From: Ryuthela nishihirai
Lineage: Eukaryota > Arthropoda > Arachnida > Araneae > Heptathelidae
Direction of reading: 5' to 3'
Length of the DNA: 64,000 bases
Assembly: GCA_038380435.1 (NCBI GenBank)
Contig: JAWZYU010000055.1
Location: 2,873,680 to 2,937,679, forward strand
Shown piece after piece: positions 1-10,639 of this stretch (positions within the stretch are counted from its first letter, which is position 1; each line of letters begins with the position of its first letter). Below the pieces are notes generated by a model, which searched no databases, had not been told where the DNA came from, and worked only from the letters and a program-made list of their open reading frames with translations. A program made the position numbers and the translations under genes.

Positions 1-83
1 TTGTCTTCTATGAGGAAGGAGACATTAATGGGCTTGGAAAGGGCCATTCTCCTTTGGATGGGATGCCAAGCCATGGCTATATA
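1..83 (+). repeat. Old SINE-A fragment
   Basis: This is a decayed piece of the SINE-A body (GGGCTTGGAAAGG and GGATGGGA blocks). Positions 11-80 are repeated almost exactly at 825-896, on the far side of the younger SINE-A that begins at 84. Confidence 0.75.
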
Positions 84-820
84 GGGGCGGGGGTGGCTCA
101 GTCGGTAGCGCGCCAGGCTCGTAATCTGTAGTTCCCAGGTTCGAGTCCCAGCTGGGTCAGCGTTGAGATTTATCTCCGCAAAAATTCCCCGCCCTGCCCA
201 CTGTCAGTAGGGGATACCGATGGGCTTGGAAAGGCCGCCGTCCGTCGGATGGGACGTTAAGCCGTGGCCCCATGTGCGGGAGAGTCATACCCTGTGCACG
301 TTAAAGAACACGCTGGATGGCCTTGACGGGAGGCTACCATCTGTCTCCCAACAGCTGTTCCAGTGGGTCCCCTCCCCCAACCTTCTCTGAGCCTTCTTGG
401 TCCATGTGACCTGGCCATTTAGTCCATGGTGTGCAAAAAAGTGCCGCTCAGAGGTAAAACTACTCAATTAACAACGTTAAAGAACACGCTGGATGGCCTT
501 GACGGGAGGCTACCATCTGTCTCCCAACAGCTGTTCCAGTGTGTCCCCTCCCCCAACCTTCTCTGAGCCTTCTTGGTCCATGTGACCTGGCCATTTAGTC
601 CATGGTGTGCAAAAAAGTGCCGCTCAGAGGTAAAACTACTCAATTAACAATGTTAAAGAACACGCTGGATGGCCTTGACTGGAGGCTACCATCTGTCTCC
701 CAACAGCTGTTCCAGTGGGTCCCCTCCCCCAACCTTCTCTGAGCCTTTGGGGTCCATGTGACCTGGCTATTTAGCCCATGGTGTTCAAAAAGTGCCGCTC
801 AGAGGTAAAACAACCCAACA
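84..820 (+). mobile_element. Young SINE-A with triplicated 3' part
   Basis: A young SINE-A copy. The head has Pol III A-box-like (TGGCTCAGTCGG) and B-box-like (GGTTCGAGTCC) blocks around a Met-tRNA-like CTCGTAATCTG segment. The body follows, then a 3' part present three times in tandem with a period of 176 bp (GTTAAAGAACACGCTGG at about 298, 475 and 651). The first two 3' units share an unusual CTTCTTGG and an ACTACTCAATTAAC tail. The third ends with the normal AAACAACCCAAC tail. Confidence 0.9.
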
Positions 821-1077
821 ACTGTGAGGAAGGAGACATTAATGGGCTTGGAAAGGGCCACTCTCTCCTTTGGATGGGATGCCAAGCCATGGCTATGTGT
901 GCAGGAGCCCATACCCTGTGCTCGTTAAAGAACATTCTGGAAACCCTTGATGGAAAGTTTTCATTTATCTTCTAACAGCAATCCAGTGGATCCCCTTTCC
1001 CAACCTTCTCTGAGTCTTTGTGACTACCATTTAGCCCATTTTAAGGAAAAAGTTCAACATGAGGTAAAAGAACCTTA
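821..1077 (+). repeat. Old SINE-A, 3' continuation
   Basis: A diverged SINE-A body and 3' end. It keeps GTTAAAGAACA, CCAACCTTCTCTGAG, ATTTAGCCCA and GAGGTAAAA blocks in order. Its first 70 bp repeat positions 11-80, so a young SINE-A sits between two copies of the same old sequence. Confidence 0.75.
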
Positions 1078-2329
1078 CCAAGAATCAGGTGGAGCTTATT
1101 ATAACTGGCTTGTGATGGGTAAATGCAGTAACTTGTTTAGGATAGAAATATTTGAAGAAGAAAATTGTGTGATCTGGGTTGACCTATTGCCATTTACTTC
1201 ATTGTCTTCCACTGGAGGAACTGTTGGTAATAACATTTGGAACCTGTTGTTAAAATAATGCTTCATTCTCATTTCCATTTAAATATATGACTTCTTTCTC
1301 AAAAGGTTTGTTAAATGTTTAATGCAATTTTAGTGAATCCCAAGTTAGTTTAGCCCATTGACAATCATAACAAACCCCAAATCATAACATGATAAATTAG
1401 TGTATTTCAAATTAAATATTTATTATTGAGAAAATAATTGCTTTTAGCTAGCATGAGCTGGATTCAAGCTTGTCTCACTGGACACGCAAAAATGTTCATG
1501 GAAGTCCACAGGAAAAATTTTCAGGGGAAACGCAAAATTAAATGATGCTTTGGGTGTACTAAAGATGCAAAAGAAAGCATTCAAAAAAAATTTCCATGTA
1601 TACTAATTTGTTTTTAATTCATTTATTATTCTTTACATACAATGATATATATTTATCCAGGAGTAAATAAAAAATATGGGATTTGTCAAATTTTGTTTTT
1701 CTTGGGTAATATCAGTGTGTGCTAGATGGTTAATTTGTAAGCTGATTATAAAATGAAGGGAAAAAATTAAATTTATTTTTAAAAAAATTATATAGCATTG
1801 AGTGCTGAATTCTTTTTTAAAAAAAATTGCCATTATTGTTTGCAACAAGAATGAAGGGATGGTAATTTTTAATAAATTTTTGATTTAATATATAAACAAA
1901 AAAGTTAATAGCCAAAATATGTCTACTGATATTAAGTGAGATTGTTCTTAACCCTTTAAGGGTCTCCATTGTCTTCAGATGTTGACAAATTCTGAAATCA
2001 CAAACTAGAATGAATTCTGATATTTTTATTACAACACTAGAAAAAAACTTCAATTTTTTGAAAAGTTAAATATCAGGTTTTAAATTATATATATTCTTAG
2101 GAATAATGTCTTAAAGTTAATAAATCATGTTTACCTTTTTAATTTACACTGGTTTCCATAAATTCAGAAAAATTATGATAAACAAAAAACTATATGAATG
2201 ATTTTAATGAAATTTGATGAAAACTTGAATACTAGTTTCAGAATGGCATAAAAATATTTTACATTAGAAAAATTTTTCATCAAAAATTAACACAGGATAC
2301 ATTACTTGAATAAGTAGTGTGGTCACTCC
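1078..2329. other. AT-rich stretch, no gene seen
   Basis: No long open frame, known domain or complete repeat was recognised here. The sequence is AT-rich with poly-A/T runs. Confidence 0.6.
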
Positions 2330-2545
2330 TTATGGCAATGCAGGCATGACAGCTATGTTCATGCTGTTTATGATGATGTGAATATGCTCAGTAAGGAGTA
2401 ACGACCATTGCTCCTTTAAAGCAGTAATAAACTCCCCCTTTATTTCAGGTGGCGAGTTGAGGGCAGCAACATGTCTCCCTAGATCATCCCACACATGCTC
2501 AATCGGATTTAGGTCGGGAGATTGAACTGGCCACTCCATGCACAT
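2330..2545 (-). pseudogene. Tc1-like transposase C-terminal fragment
   Basis: On the minus strand this encodes about 71 residues with the Tc1 hallmark WPVQSPDLNPIEHVWDDLGR, the segment just before the last catalytic residue of DD34E transposases. Only the C-terminal part remains. Reading towards the N-terminus, recognisable coding ends near 2545. A 10-bp inverted repeat (2554-2563 and 2578-2587) lies just beyond, between this fragment and a second, oppositely oriented transposase. A 5'-truncated relic, not functional. Confidence 0.85.
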
Positions 2546-2675
2546 TATGGTCTCCTCTTGAAGTAAAATTCATTTTCCTTCAAGAGGATCCTACAAATAG
2601 CTGTGCTGTGTGCTACAGGGTTCATAGTGACAAGAAGTGGTTGGAGCCACGTGTGTGTTAGTCGCTCTGTGAAAC

Positions 2676-3710
2676 ATGGGTCGTGCCAAAGATGTGAATG
2701 AGTGGCAAAAAGGTGTTATTGCATTTGGCCGAGCCAAAGGGCATAGTGTACAAGAAGTTGCTGCCTTTGCAGGTATGTCAAAACATACTGTCCAAAGGGT
2801 CTTCCAGCAGTGGTGTATATCGTAGTCCCCACTAATCATTGCCAGAACTGCATCAGAAAGACTGCTCACCAATAGGGACTGCCTCAGTGTGTCACACACT
2901 GTTAGGGTAAACCGCTTTGCAGCGAGGCAGGAATTGCTCCTGTCAGTCAATGCAGGCCTACAACAAGCTGTTTCTGAACAAACACTCTGAAGGGAACTGC
3001 ATGCCATGGACATCTGCAGCAGAGTACCATTGAAGAGACCCATGTTAACAGCTCTGCATGGCTACAGTGGGCACAACTCCATAAAGACTAGACTGTCGAC
3101 TCTTGGAAGCATGTGATCTGGTCGGATGAGTCACGTTTTTGCATACTCAAATGATACGAGGCGATGGGTACATTGTAAGGCGTATGAAGCCTTCCATGTG
3201 AACTATGTGCAAGGTTCTGCTCAAGCTGGAGGAGGCTCTGTGAGTGTTTCATGTATGAGGAAATGGGTCTTTTGGTTGCAGTTACATCACACTTGAACCA
3301 GAAGGGCTATATGGAGTTACTGGACGACCACATGTTGCCTTTTGTGTAGCATCTCCACAGTGAACACCAGAAGTCCCCAATCTTCCAAGACGACAATTGT
3401 CAAATGCACAGGGCTCGAAGTGTGTCGGATTGGCATGACAAGCATACTGAAGCCTTCGAACATCTTGACTGGCCCGCCAAATCCCCAGATTTGAATCCCA
3501 TAGGAAACTTGTGGGACTATTTGGGGCAACGAGTGAAGCACCATCCCAGCCATCTGACTGAACTGCAGCATCTGCTGCTGTAAGAGTGGATGAATATTGA
3601 TGTGAATTTCAGCTGTTCTTTGGTCAGACGGAGACGTTACATGCTATTTGGTGACATTCAGTCAGGGTTGACTAATTTTTTGTCTGCTGAGCTTATTTTT
3701 GCAATGCCGT
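2676..3710 (+). pseudogene. Tc1-like transposase pseudogene
   Basis: A nearly full-span but broken Tc1-family transposase. It opens at 2676 with MGRAKDVNEWQKG and a helix-turn-helix region (GHSVQEVAAFAGMSKHTVQR). Stops and frameshifts follow. Near 3470-3600 another frame gives WPAKSPDLNPIGNLWDYLGQ and an ELQHLLL..EWMNIDVNF segment typical of the C-terminus. Its SPDLNPI block differs from that of the minus-strand relic at 2330-2545, so it is a different Tc1 lineage. No terminal inverted repeats were found. The function would have been cut-and-paste transposition at TA; this copy is dead. Confidence 0.85.
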
Positions 3711-5610
3711 TTATCTGTGATGGCTGCTGAATTGAAATACTGTAGTCATATTTTCATCTGGATTTAATAGATTTGCAGATATGGACCAAACCAGCTCTAC
3801 ATATAAAGCAACAGTTACAAATTCATTTTCATAAAAATCACTCTAATGATTTTCCTAAACTTTTGCCTATTTATAGGGAGTACTGTCTAAAGCTTCACTT
3901 TTTAGTCAGTATGTTCCAGGCAGTAACTACACATGCCAGTCTACTTCAAGTTTATCTTAACCTTTTAGGACAATTAGCTTTACCACATCACTATTACCAT
4001 ATGCCTTTTTTTGACATAATAGTAAACCACCTTCAGGCTGTTATCTATCCCCATCTTATTCACACAAGATTGGTGGTACTCAAACTATTGTAGATGGAGG
4101 GAACTTATTGTTAAGATGATAGAGAGTAAAGTTATTTTTATCACAATGTTCCCATGAGCTGTAGGTCTGTAGTTTTCTCTGACTGATGCTCTCACACTTG
4201 AGATACACTACTGGTGATTTTTTCTTGTAGTCATCACTATGTTGAGATGCCAGTTTAGGTTTCTTATACATTTTTAAAAAATCCACACTGTTGTTAGATA
4301 TGGTTTATTGTTTTTTGTGGTCTTTACTACTTTCCTAATATTCCATAATTACTTGGTTCACTCTTATTACAGTGTGACAAGTCAACTTAAAAGATATATA
4401 AAAAGCCCTTCAAATTTTTTCTTAATTTATGGAAACCAATGTATATAAAGTAATGATATGAAATATGGTGTACATGTTAATTTTGCAATGTAGAAATAGG
4501 AGATGCATGCATATTGAATCAAAGGGATCACAAATGCAAATTAGGTTCCCTTCCAACCAGCCTGGCATTAACTTAGGTAGCAATTGATTTCACTATATTG
4601 CAAAATAGTATATGGGTGATGTGTGTAGTGGAGAACAAGTAGTAGTATGGGAGCAGGTCAATCCCATTCTGAGGTAGCCAGGGCCTTAACCATAAAATGT
4701 CCTATCAAGACTTTGGGTGCAATTTCAAGAAAGAGGAGAGCTTAGTCATAGATCAGGGCAATGTCATCCCAAGGCCACAACTGCTTATGATGATCACTGT
4801 CTTTAATGTCAAAGCAACATTGGGAAATGACAGCTAGGTGACTTTTTGAGCTGTCAGTGGCCACATGGACAGCAGTTTCAAGACACTATGGTTTCATCAA
4901 GTCTGTGTGCATAAAGATCAATGATTTGAAACCCCCATGAAGAACCTGTTTAATAAGGTACAAACATCACCTTTAGAACACACTCTGGCCAAATATGCTC
5001 TGCACAGAAGAGCTCAGATTCAGTTTTAACACCAATTTTTAGTTGTGTTCTGGAAGATCCTCAGTTCATCTGAGAGAACAAGGAATATCAGGATTACACT
5101 ATTTAAGTTAAAATATTTTTAGGAACCTGAAATTAGGTGATACATTATAGTGCAAAGGAATTCTCACCATAATCATTGTAACATCAGAGAAAAGGACCAT
5201 TTTGATGGCTGTATTGTGATGAACTGGCCACACAGCTCATCTTGGGGGTTGGGGATGCTGTTGTGCCATATTTCATTTTTATAAACAGTAATGCTTATCC
5301 TTTTGGGTTATGTAGTTGACAAATTCCTATAAAGTTAAAATATTCATAGAATGGAGTGGCTAGCCAGCTCTCCAAAACCTAGATTCAATTATGCACATGG
5401 TTACACTCTGGAGGGGAGAGGTGAACTGCAAATTCCAGACCCCAGAAGGCTCCATAAATTAAAATTTACTCATGTGGAGGAATAGTCTTTATTACAGCAA
5501 AGGCCTTATCAACAGCCTGGCTGACAGTATGAGAATACATTGTGTGAGTTGTATGAGTGTCGATGATCCACATCCATTACACTGGGCAACAAATTTTCAT
5601 AAAAGACATG
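3711..5610. other. Unassigned AT-rich stretch
   Basis: No supported gene. Positions 4640-5100 are less AT-rich than the surroundings and could be an old, unrecognisable element, but I can name no domain. Confidence 0.5.
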
Positions 5611-5617
5611 GATTTGG

Positions 5618-5665
5618 AGCATTACTGAGACCACATGATTCTGATCATGTGGTCTCAGTAATGCT
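5618..5665. repeat. Perfect 22-bp hairpin
   Basis: Two perfect 22-bp arms (5618-5639 and 5644-5665) beginning AGCATTACTGAGACCACATG flank a 4-base spacer. The function is unknown. It could be the scar of an inverted duplication or the centre of a small foldback element. Confidence 0.95.
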
Positions 5666-5744
5666 CTGAACATGATAAGGGGTCAATAGCTTTGATATTA
5701 GAAAATCTGAGTGCACAGAATTATTCTAAGTTAGAGACACGAAT

Positions 5745-6285
5745 GCCATGCAAGGCGAGTTGTTATGTAATTGATGTGTTTGATGGTTCAATGTTTAAGT
5801 CTGAGTGCACTAAGGTCAGTAACTTTGATATAAAGTCACAGTACTTTCTAATAGGTGGTCTACTTTTCCTAACCAAATTACCTTACCAAGGTCTCCCTAC
5901 CTGATCTATTACCTTATCTTACTTATATCCAGACTTGTATTACCAATTTTTACAAGATTAGACTAATTAGCTAGTTATTGGCGCTTATTCAGACATCAGG
6001 TAACATATTAGTAATGTATTAGATAATATATTACCTGATATCTGCACAAGCTCCAATAACTAGCTAATTAGTGTAATCTTGTAAAAATTTGTAACAAGTC
6101 AGGATAAGGTAATTGTGGTCAGGTAAAGTAGACCACCTTCTAGAATAGTTCTGTGCACTCGGACTTTATAATATCAAAGGCTACTGACTTTTTTGGTTAA
6201 CAATATTGGTGCACTCAAACTTAAACAATGAACTGTAAAAAACATCAATTATGTAACAACTCTCCTTGCATGGCATTTACCTTAC
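5745..6285. mobile_element. Foldback-type element with long inverted arms
   Basis: The left arm (about 5745-5990) reads back on the other strand as the right arm (about 6010-6285). Matching blocks include GCCATGCAAGG with TTGTTA, the GGTGGTCTAC block, TTTTTACAAGATTA and AACTAGCTAATTAG. The centre is near 6000, around ATCAGGTAA and TTACCTGAT. No coding capacity was seen. A single diverged arm plus flank recurs at 9545-10170. Likely a non-autonomous DNA element with very long inverted repeats. Confidence 0.8.
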
Positions 6286-7180
6286 CTACAAACTTCATAT
6301 AATGTTATCATATCTCATAAAGAATTTCTCTGTATAAAGATATAGAAATGTTAAGGAAATATTAGAAAATATAGACAAACATGGGCCATTTTGGCACCCA
6401 TTTTGTAAAATCTTTTTCTTCATTATAATACATTCATTGTTACAATTAATGTTGGATTAATACTGCCTCATTTCTGCTATGTTTTATATATATAGTGTTA
6501 GAGATTTTTATTAAATTTAGCAAACTGTCTAAAATATACAATATGACAAAATTCATATGTAGCAAAATTAGAAGCGAGATGCAGGTATAATGAAGGGCAA
6601 TTCAATGAGGATTGACTGCATAAAAAACTGAAGGTATAAATAGAGAGACAGAGTTGAATGTGGATTCTGTGCTTTGATATATTTGTTTATAGGTAAAATT
6701 TGCATTAGATAATGCACAGTAGAAATATATCAAACTGGTTTAGTTAAAAAAAAAGCTATGGTTCGTAAACATTTGAATTTAATCAGATTTTAAACCTTAA
6801 AATTTATGTGTAAGTATAATGATCACATGCCAGCAGTTCTAATCAAAAGCTTTCATTTGAAGTAAACTCCCAGTTATACTTAAATACAACAGGCATAAAT
6901 TTCAAATTGAACTTTGTGTGGCATTTTTGCATGAGAAAAGGAAAGCTTACAGATATAAGAAATTTATTCAAAAAAAATAAGATGCAATTTTACGTCTTCT
7001 CAACCCTCAATGTCAGCTGCTGCTAAGAATCAAATGCTAGTTCAGTGGATGATTGATAAAATGCCATCTGAGTTTCTAAAACCTAGCCAGTAAACTACAC
7101 TGCACATATGTATGCATAGGTAAATTTTTTCTGAAATCAGAGTTTAGATTAATTTCACTATTCTTGTTTCCCAGGTAATT
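6286..7180. other. AT-rich; part shared with 9.9-10.2 kb
   Basis: No gene. About 6380-6560 (GCCATTTTGGCA, TTCTGCTA..TTTTAT, ATTAAATTT blocks) is collinear with about 9990-10165. The repeat unit therefore extends beyond the foldback arms. Confidence 0.55.
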
Positions 7181-7233
7181 CCCTGGGAATGCAAAATTGG
7201 TAAAATCATTTCACTAATTTTGCATTCCCAGGG
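7181..7233. repeat. Inverted repeat around CCCTGGGAATGCAAAATT
   Basis: Near-perfect arms of about 21 bp (7181-7201 and 7212-7233) are separated by about 10 bp. Possibly a small terminal-repeat element; no target duplication was identified. Confidence 0.9.
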
Positions 7234-7495
7234 TGTGAGAGGAAGTTAAACTATTAATTATATTACTAATGTCCCCATTTAAAATATTTAGCTTTTATTA
7301 ATGTAAATGATGAGCTATTGATTTTTTTTAAAATACACTGCTCACAAAAATTAGGGGATACTTCAAAATGAATATGAAGTGATAAAAAAATGAAGCATAT
7401 CAATTGTTTTTATTAAACAAGAACATCGGAAAAGCAAATGACAAGTCAAAGAAAGTTGTTCGATTATGCAAATGAGATGCAAACTCAATTGTCGT

Positions 7496-7889
7496 GGGGG
7501 CTCAATTGTCGTAAATGCCATCTAGTCGGTAGCGCGCCAGGCTCGTAATCTGTAGTTCCCAGGTTCGAGTCCCAGCTGGGTCAGCGTTGAGATTTATCTC
7601 CGCAAAATTCCCCGCCCTGCCCACGGTCAGTAGGGGACACCGATGAGCTTGGAAAGGCCGCCGTCCGTCGGATGGGACGTTAAGCTGCGGCCCCGTGTGC
7701 GGGAGAGCCATATCCTGTGCACGTTAAAGAACACACTGGATGGCCTTGATGGGAGGCTACCATCTGTCTCCCAACAGCTGTTCCAGTGGGTCCCCTTCCC
7801 CAACCTTCTCTGAGCCTTCGGGGTCCATGTGAGCTGGCCATTTAGCCCATGGTGTGCAAAAAAGTGCCGCTCAGAGGTAAAACAACCCA
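7496..7889 (+). mobile_element. SINE-A nested in Tc1 element
   Basis: A SINE-A copy flanked by the 10-bp target duplication CAATTGTCGT (7486-7495 and 7890-7899). The head is odd: after GGGGGCT a third CAATTGTCGT (7503-7512) and a few filler bases replace the A-box region before the sequence resumes at GTCGGTAGCGCG. The body and tail are otherwise close to consensus. Confidence 0.92.
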
Positions 7890-7964
7890 CAATTGTCGTG
7901 ATTGAGTAGCAAGTGACATATTGGTGGGGGTGAACAGAAGCATGTCAAACTGGACGAGAGTGGC

Positions 7965-8990
7965 ACACATTGACTGTTCAGTAGGGTGTATGGTCACCCA
8001 AGACTGCCAAAACACACTGACAGCGATGGGGCATGGACAGGATCAGATCATCAAGCAGTTCTTGTGGGATCCTCTGCCACTCTTGCTCCAGGGAAACTTC
8101 CAGCTCAAGAAGTGTTGTGGGAGGCATTGGACAGTTTGCCAGACGTCTTCCCAGTGCATACCAAACATGTTCAATGGGATTCAGGTCTGGAGAACATGAA
8201 GGCTAGTCCATGCGTTTGATTCCTGCCTCCTGAAGCATGTTGTTGATGAGATGCACACGGTGGGGCCTTGCATTATCGTCCATGAAAAGAAAGTTGTTTC
8301 CAACTGCTCCAGCATAGGGTACTACTATAGGGTGCAGGACCTCATCTCGATATCTGACAGCAGTCAGCGATCCGTTTCTGATGACGTGGAGGTCGCCACC
8401 ACCACTGAAGAAGTCCTTTTCTCGCATGAAATGTGGATTCTCCCTTGTTCACGCCAGATTAGGACATGATGATTGTCAGGCTGCAGACTGAACCATGGAC
8501 TCATCAGAGAAGAGGACAGTTGACCACTCATCAAGGGTCCATGACAATGCTCATCAGCCCACTTTCTACAGGTTCTACGGTGTTCAGCAGATAACGGAAT
8601 GCATACCATTGGTCGCCGGGCATGCAGTCCAACACGATGGAGCCGATTTTGTATGGTCTGGGTGCATATTCGTCGTCTAGTGGCAGCAAGAAACTGTCCC
8701 CACAGCTCTGTTGCGTTGCTGCGCCTGTTCCTTCTTGCCAATAAGGTCAAGTAGCGGTCATCTCTTGCTGTTGTGGCAGATGGGTGACCCTGCCCTCATC
8801 TTCTTTGTACTGTGCCAGTCTCTTGAAAGCGATTCCACAGTCTGCTAATCATGCTTTGGGATGTTCCAAGTGCTGTTGCCACTGTTGTCTGTGTTTGACC
8901 AGCTTCAATACATCCTATGGCTCTCCAGGCTCCACATTTGGGCAAATCGTGTTGCAGGGGCATTGCAAGGGCTGGGAAATTGCAGGATGT
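7965..8990 (-). pseudogene. Tc1-like transposase pseudogene
   Basis: Reading from about 8990 down, the frames give a Tc1 transposase in order: a degraded N-terminal region; LLARRNRRSNATELWGQF and RLHRVGLHARRP (8364-8750), the linker before the first catalytic region; VLIWREQG; then FMDDNARPHRVHLINNMLQE (8203-8427), which carries the second catalytic Asp region; then a frameshifted SPDLNPIEHVW-like C-terminus near 8200-8160. Frame changes near 8200 and 8400-8430 plus several stops make it inactive. It is enclosed by the 7336-9226 terminal repeats. Confidence 0.9.
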
Positions 8991-9544
8991 GCACTTTCAA
9001 GATCAGGGAACATGCAGATACTCTAGTACTTTCAGCCTTTTATATAGTGCATTTTCACCAATGACATAAAAGTTGATTTTGCATCTCATTTGCATAATCG
9101 AACAACTTTCTTTGACTTGTCGTTTGCTTTTCTGATGTTCTTGTTTAATAAAAAAAAAATCAAATGCTTCTTTTTTTTATCGCTTCATATTCATTTTGAA
9201 ATATCCCCTAATTTTTGTGAGCAGTGTAAAAATTTTCTTGAAGAGGATCCCCTTTCCTTAAATTTGAATTAGATGTTTTCCTTAAAATTGTAATAAATAT
9301 TAGAATTTATTCAACAGTTACTGTGTTTTTTGGAAAACAATAATGATGTATCAGGATATATGGCAACAAGAATTTACATATTTTAACAAAAATTACAGTT
9401 CACAGTGCAGTAATTAAAATCTTTAATTCTCCATGACATTAAATGTGGGTTTAACAGTGTCGTAGAGAATTAAAAATTTCAATTTAATTTCTGGATCCTC
9501 TATAGAATAAAGTGAAATGTTAACAAAATATGAGATTTGTAGAT

Positions 9545-10170
9545 AATGGTAAAAGCCATGCAAGACGAGTTGTTACTTTTGATGTTTTTACAGTTCAGTG
9601 ATTAAATTTCAGGTGCACAAATAGCACTAACTGAAAAGGTTAGTAGCTTAGGTGTTATAAAGTCTGAGTGCTCAGAATTGTTTTAGATTGGTGGTCTATA
9701 TTGCCTGACCAGATTATGTTACCAAGGTCTGCTTACCTGACCCTTTATCTTACCAAATTTTTGACTTGTGCTTCCAATTTCATAGGACTTGTGTTTAGTC
9801 ACTGGAGCTTAGGCAGACAGCAGGTAATGTATTACGATATTTTACTTTTCTTTTTTCTTTTTACTGTAATATATGTTGATTGTTGTAACTTAATATAGTT
9901 TAGTTGAAAAAAAGGTTTTGTGCATTATTATTTCACTGCTAGATGTATTTGCTGTGGTCCTAGACACATATCTGGTCTATTAGTCTGATCACATCTTCGG
10001 TAGCCATTTTGGCATCCAGCTTGCAAATTCTTGTTACCATATATCTTGTTAGCCAATGTTATCATTACTGTTAGATTATGCTGCTGTACTTCTGCTACAT
10101 TTTATTTATATATACAGTGTTATAGAGTTTTATTAAATTTGTGATCTGTACACTATGATTTTAGTACATT
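9545..10170 (+). repeat. Diverged copy of 5.7-6.6 kb repeat
   Basis: About 9550-9835 resembles the left foldback arm (GCCATGCAAG.CGAGTTGTTA, TGGTGGTCTA, ACCAAGGTCT.CTTACCTGA). About 9990-10165 resembles 6380-6560. The second inverted arm is missing here. The copy ends about 60 bp before MED26 exon 2. Confidence 0.7.
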
Positions 10171-10226
10171 GTGTTGCTGTGCATTTCAGGCAATGGAGAT
10201 ATCTACATTTTTAATTTTTGTTGTAG

Positions 10227-10301
10227 GTGGTGGATATGGCTGCTGTTTTGGAAGTCATGTCACTATTGGAAAATGCTTGTATTACAAAAGATGCATTGGA
10301 G
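10227..10301 (+). CDS. MED26: MED26 internal exon (N-terminal domain, first part)
   Basis: A 75-bp exon in frame 0 (25 codons) encoding VVDMAAVLEVMSLLENACIT then KDALE. It is preceded by a T-rich tract ending TTGTAG and followed by the 5' splice site G|GTAAGT. This matches the first helices of the TFIIS N-terminal (LW) domain of animal MED26. In human MED26 the corresponding stretch (MVAVLEVISSLEKYPITKEA) is directly followed by the segment that begins exon 18941-20749 here. MED26 is the metazoan Mediator subunit whose N-terminal domain contacts TFIID and the super elongation complex in the nucleus. The upstream exon with the start codon and the IRDRLL-type residues was not found; it probably lies before the window. 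Confidence 0.93.
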
Positions 10302-10639
10302 GTAAGTTAAAGTGATTAAAATTTATATTTGCATTTAAGTATGAATCAAAGTTTTTGATGAATACGGAATTTCATTAAATTAGTATACAATGCTAAGTAG
10401 TAAATTGTTAGGATAACTGTATGTGTGACTAAGTGCTGTTTTAGTACATTACTTAACAATGAAATTGTTCCACCTAAGAGTGTATATATTGTGACACACT
10501 ACACATACACAGAGCAAGAAAGTTATGGGACAAAACTATATAGTTATAAGTATCTACATGAGAAGCCACTATAGATACCTGTGATCTTGGCAGTCCTGCT
10601 GTGGCCAGTTAGGATATTATCATGCCTTTAGAAACTCGT

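Larger units (their letters stand above)
7336..9226 (-). mobile_element. Tc1 element with long terminal inverted repeats
   Basis: Both ends are intact. The left end starts CACTGCTCACAAAAATTAGG and the right end is its reverse complement. A TA lies outside each end (7334-7335 and 9227-9228), the Tc1/mariner target signature. The terminal inverted repeats are about 150 bp. Inside is a minus-strand transposase pseudogene, plus a SINE-A at 7496-7889 that arrived later. A 77-bp derivative of the same ends is at 35659-35735. Confidence 0.93.

Noticed and set aside
84..160. SINE heads as functional tRNA genes
   Set aside because: The T-stem pairing is poor, the sequence runs straight into the SINE body, and copies have target duplications and tails. 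They are retroposons with Pol III-like boxes.
7627..7890. Recurrent antisense open frames of 60-130 residues with FTSERHFFAHHGLNGQVTW
   Set aside because: They occur in almost every SINE-A copy because the antisense consensus lacks stops. They vary in length and end, with no independent gene evidence.
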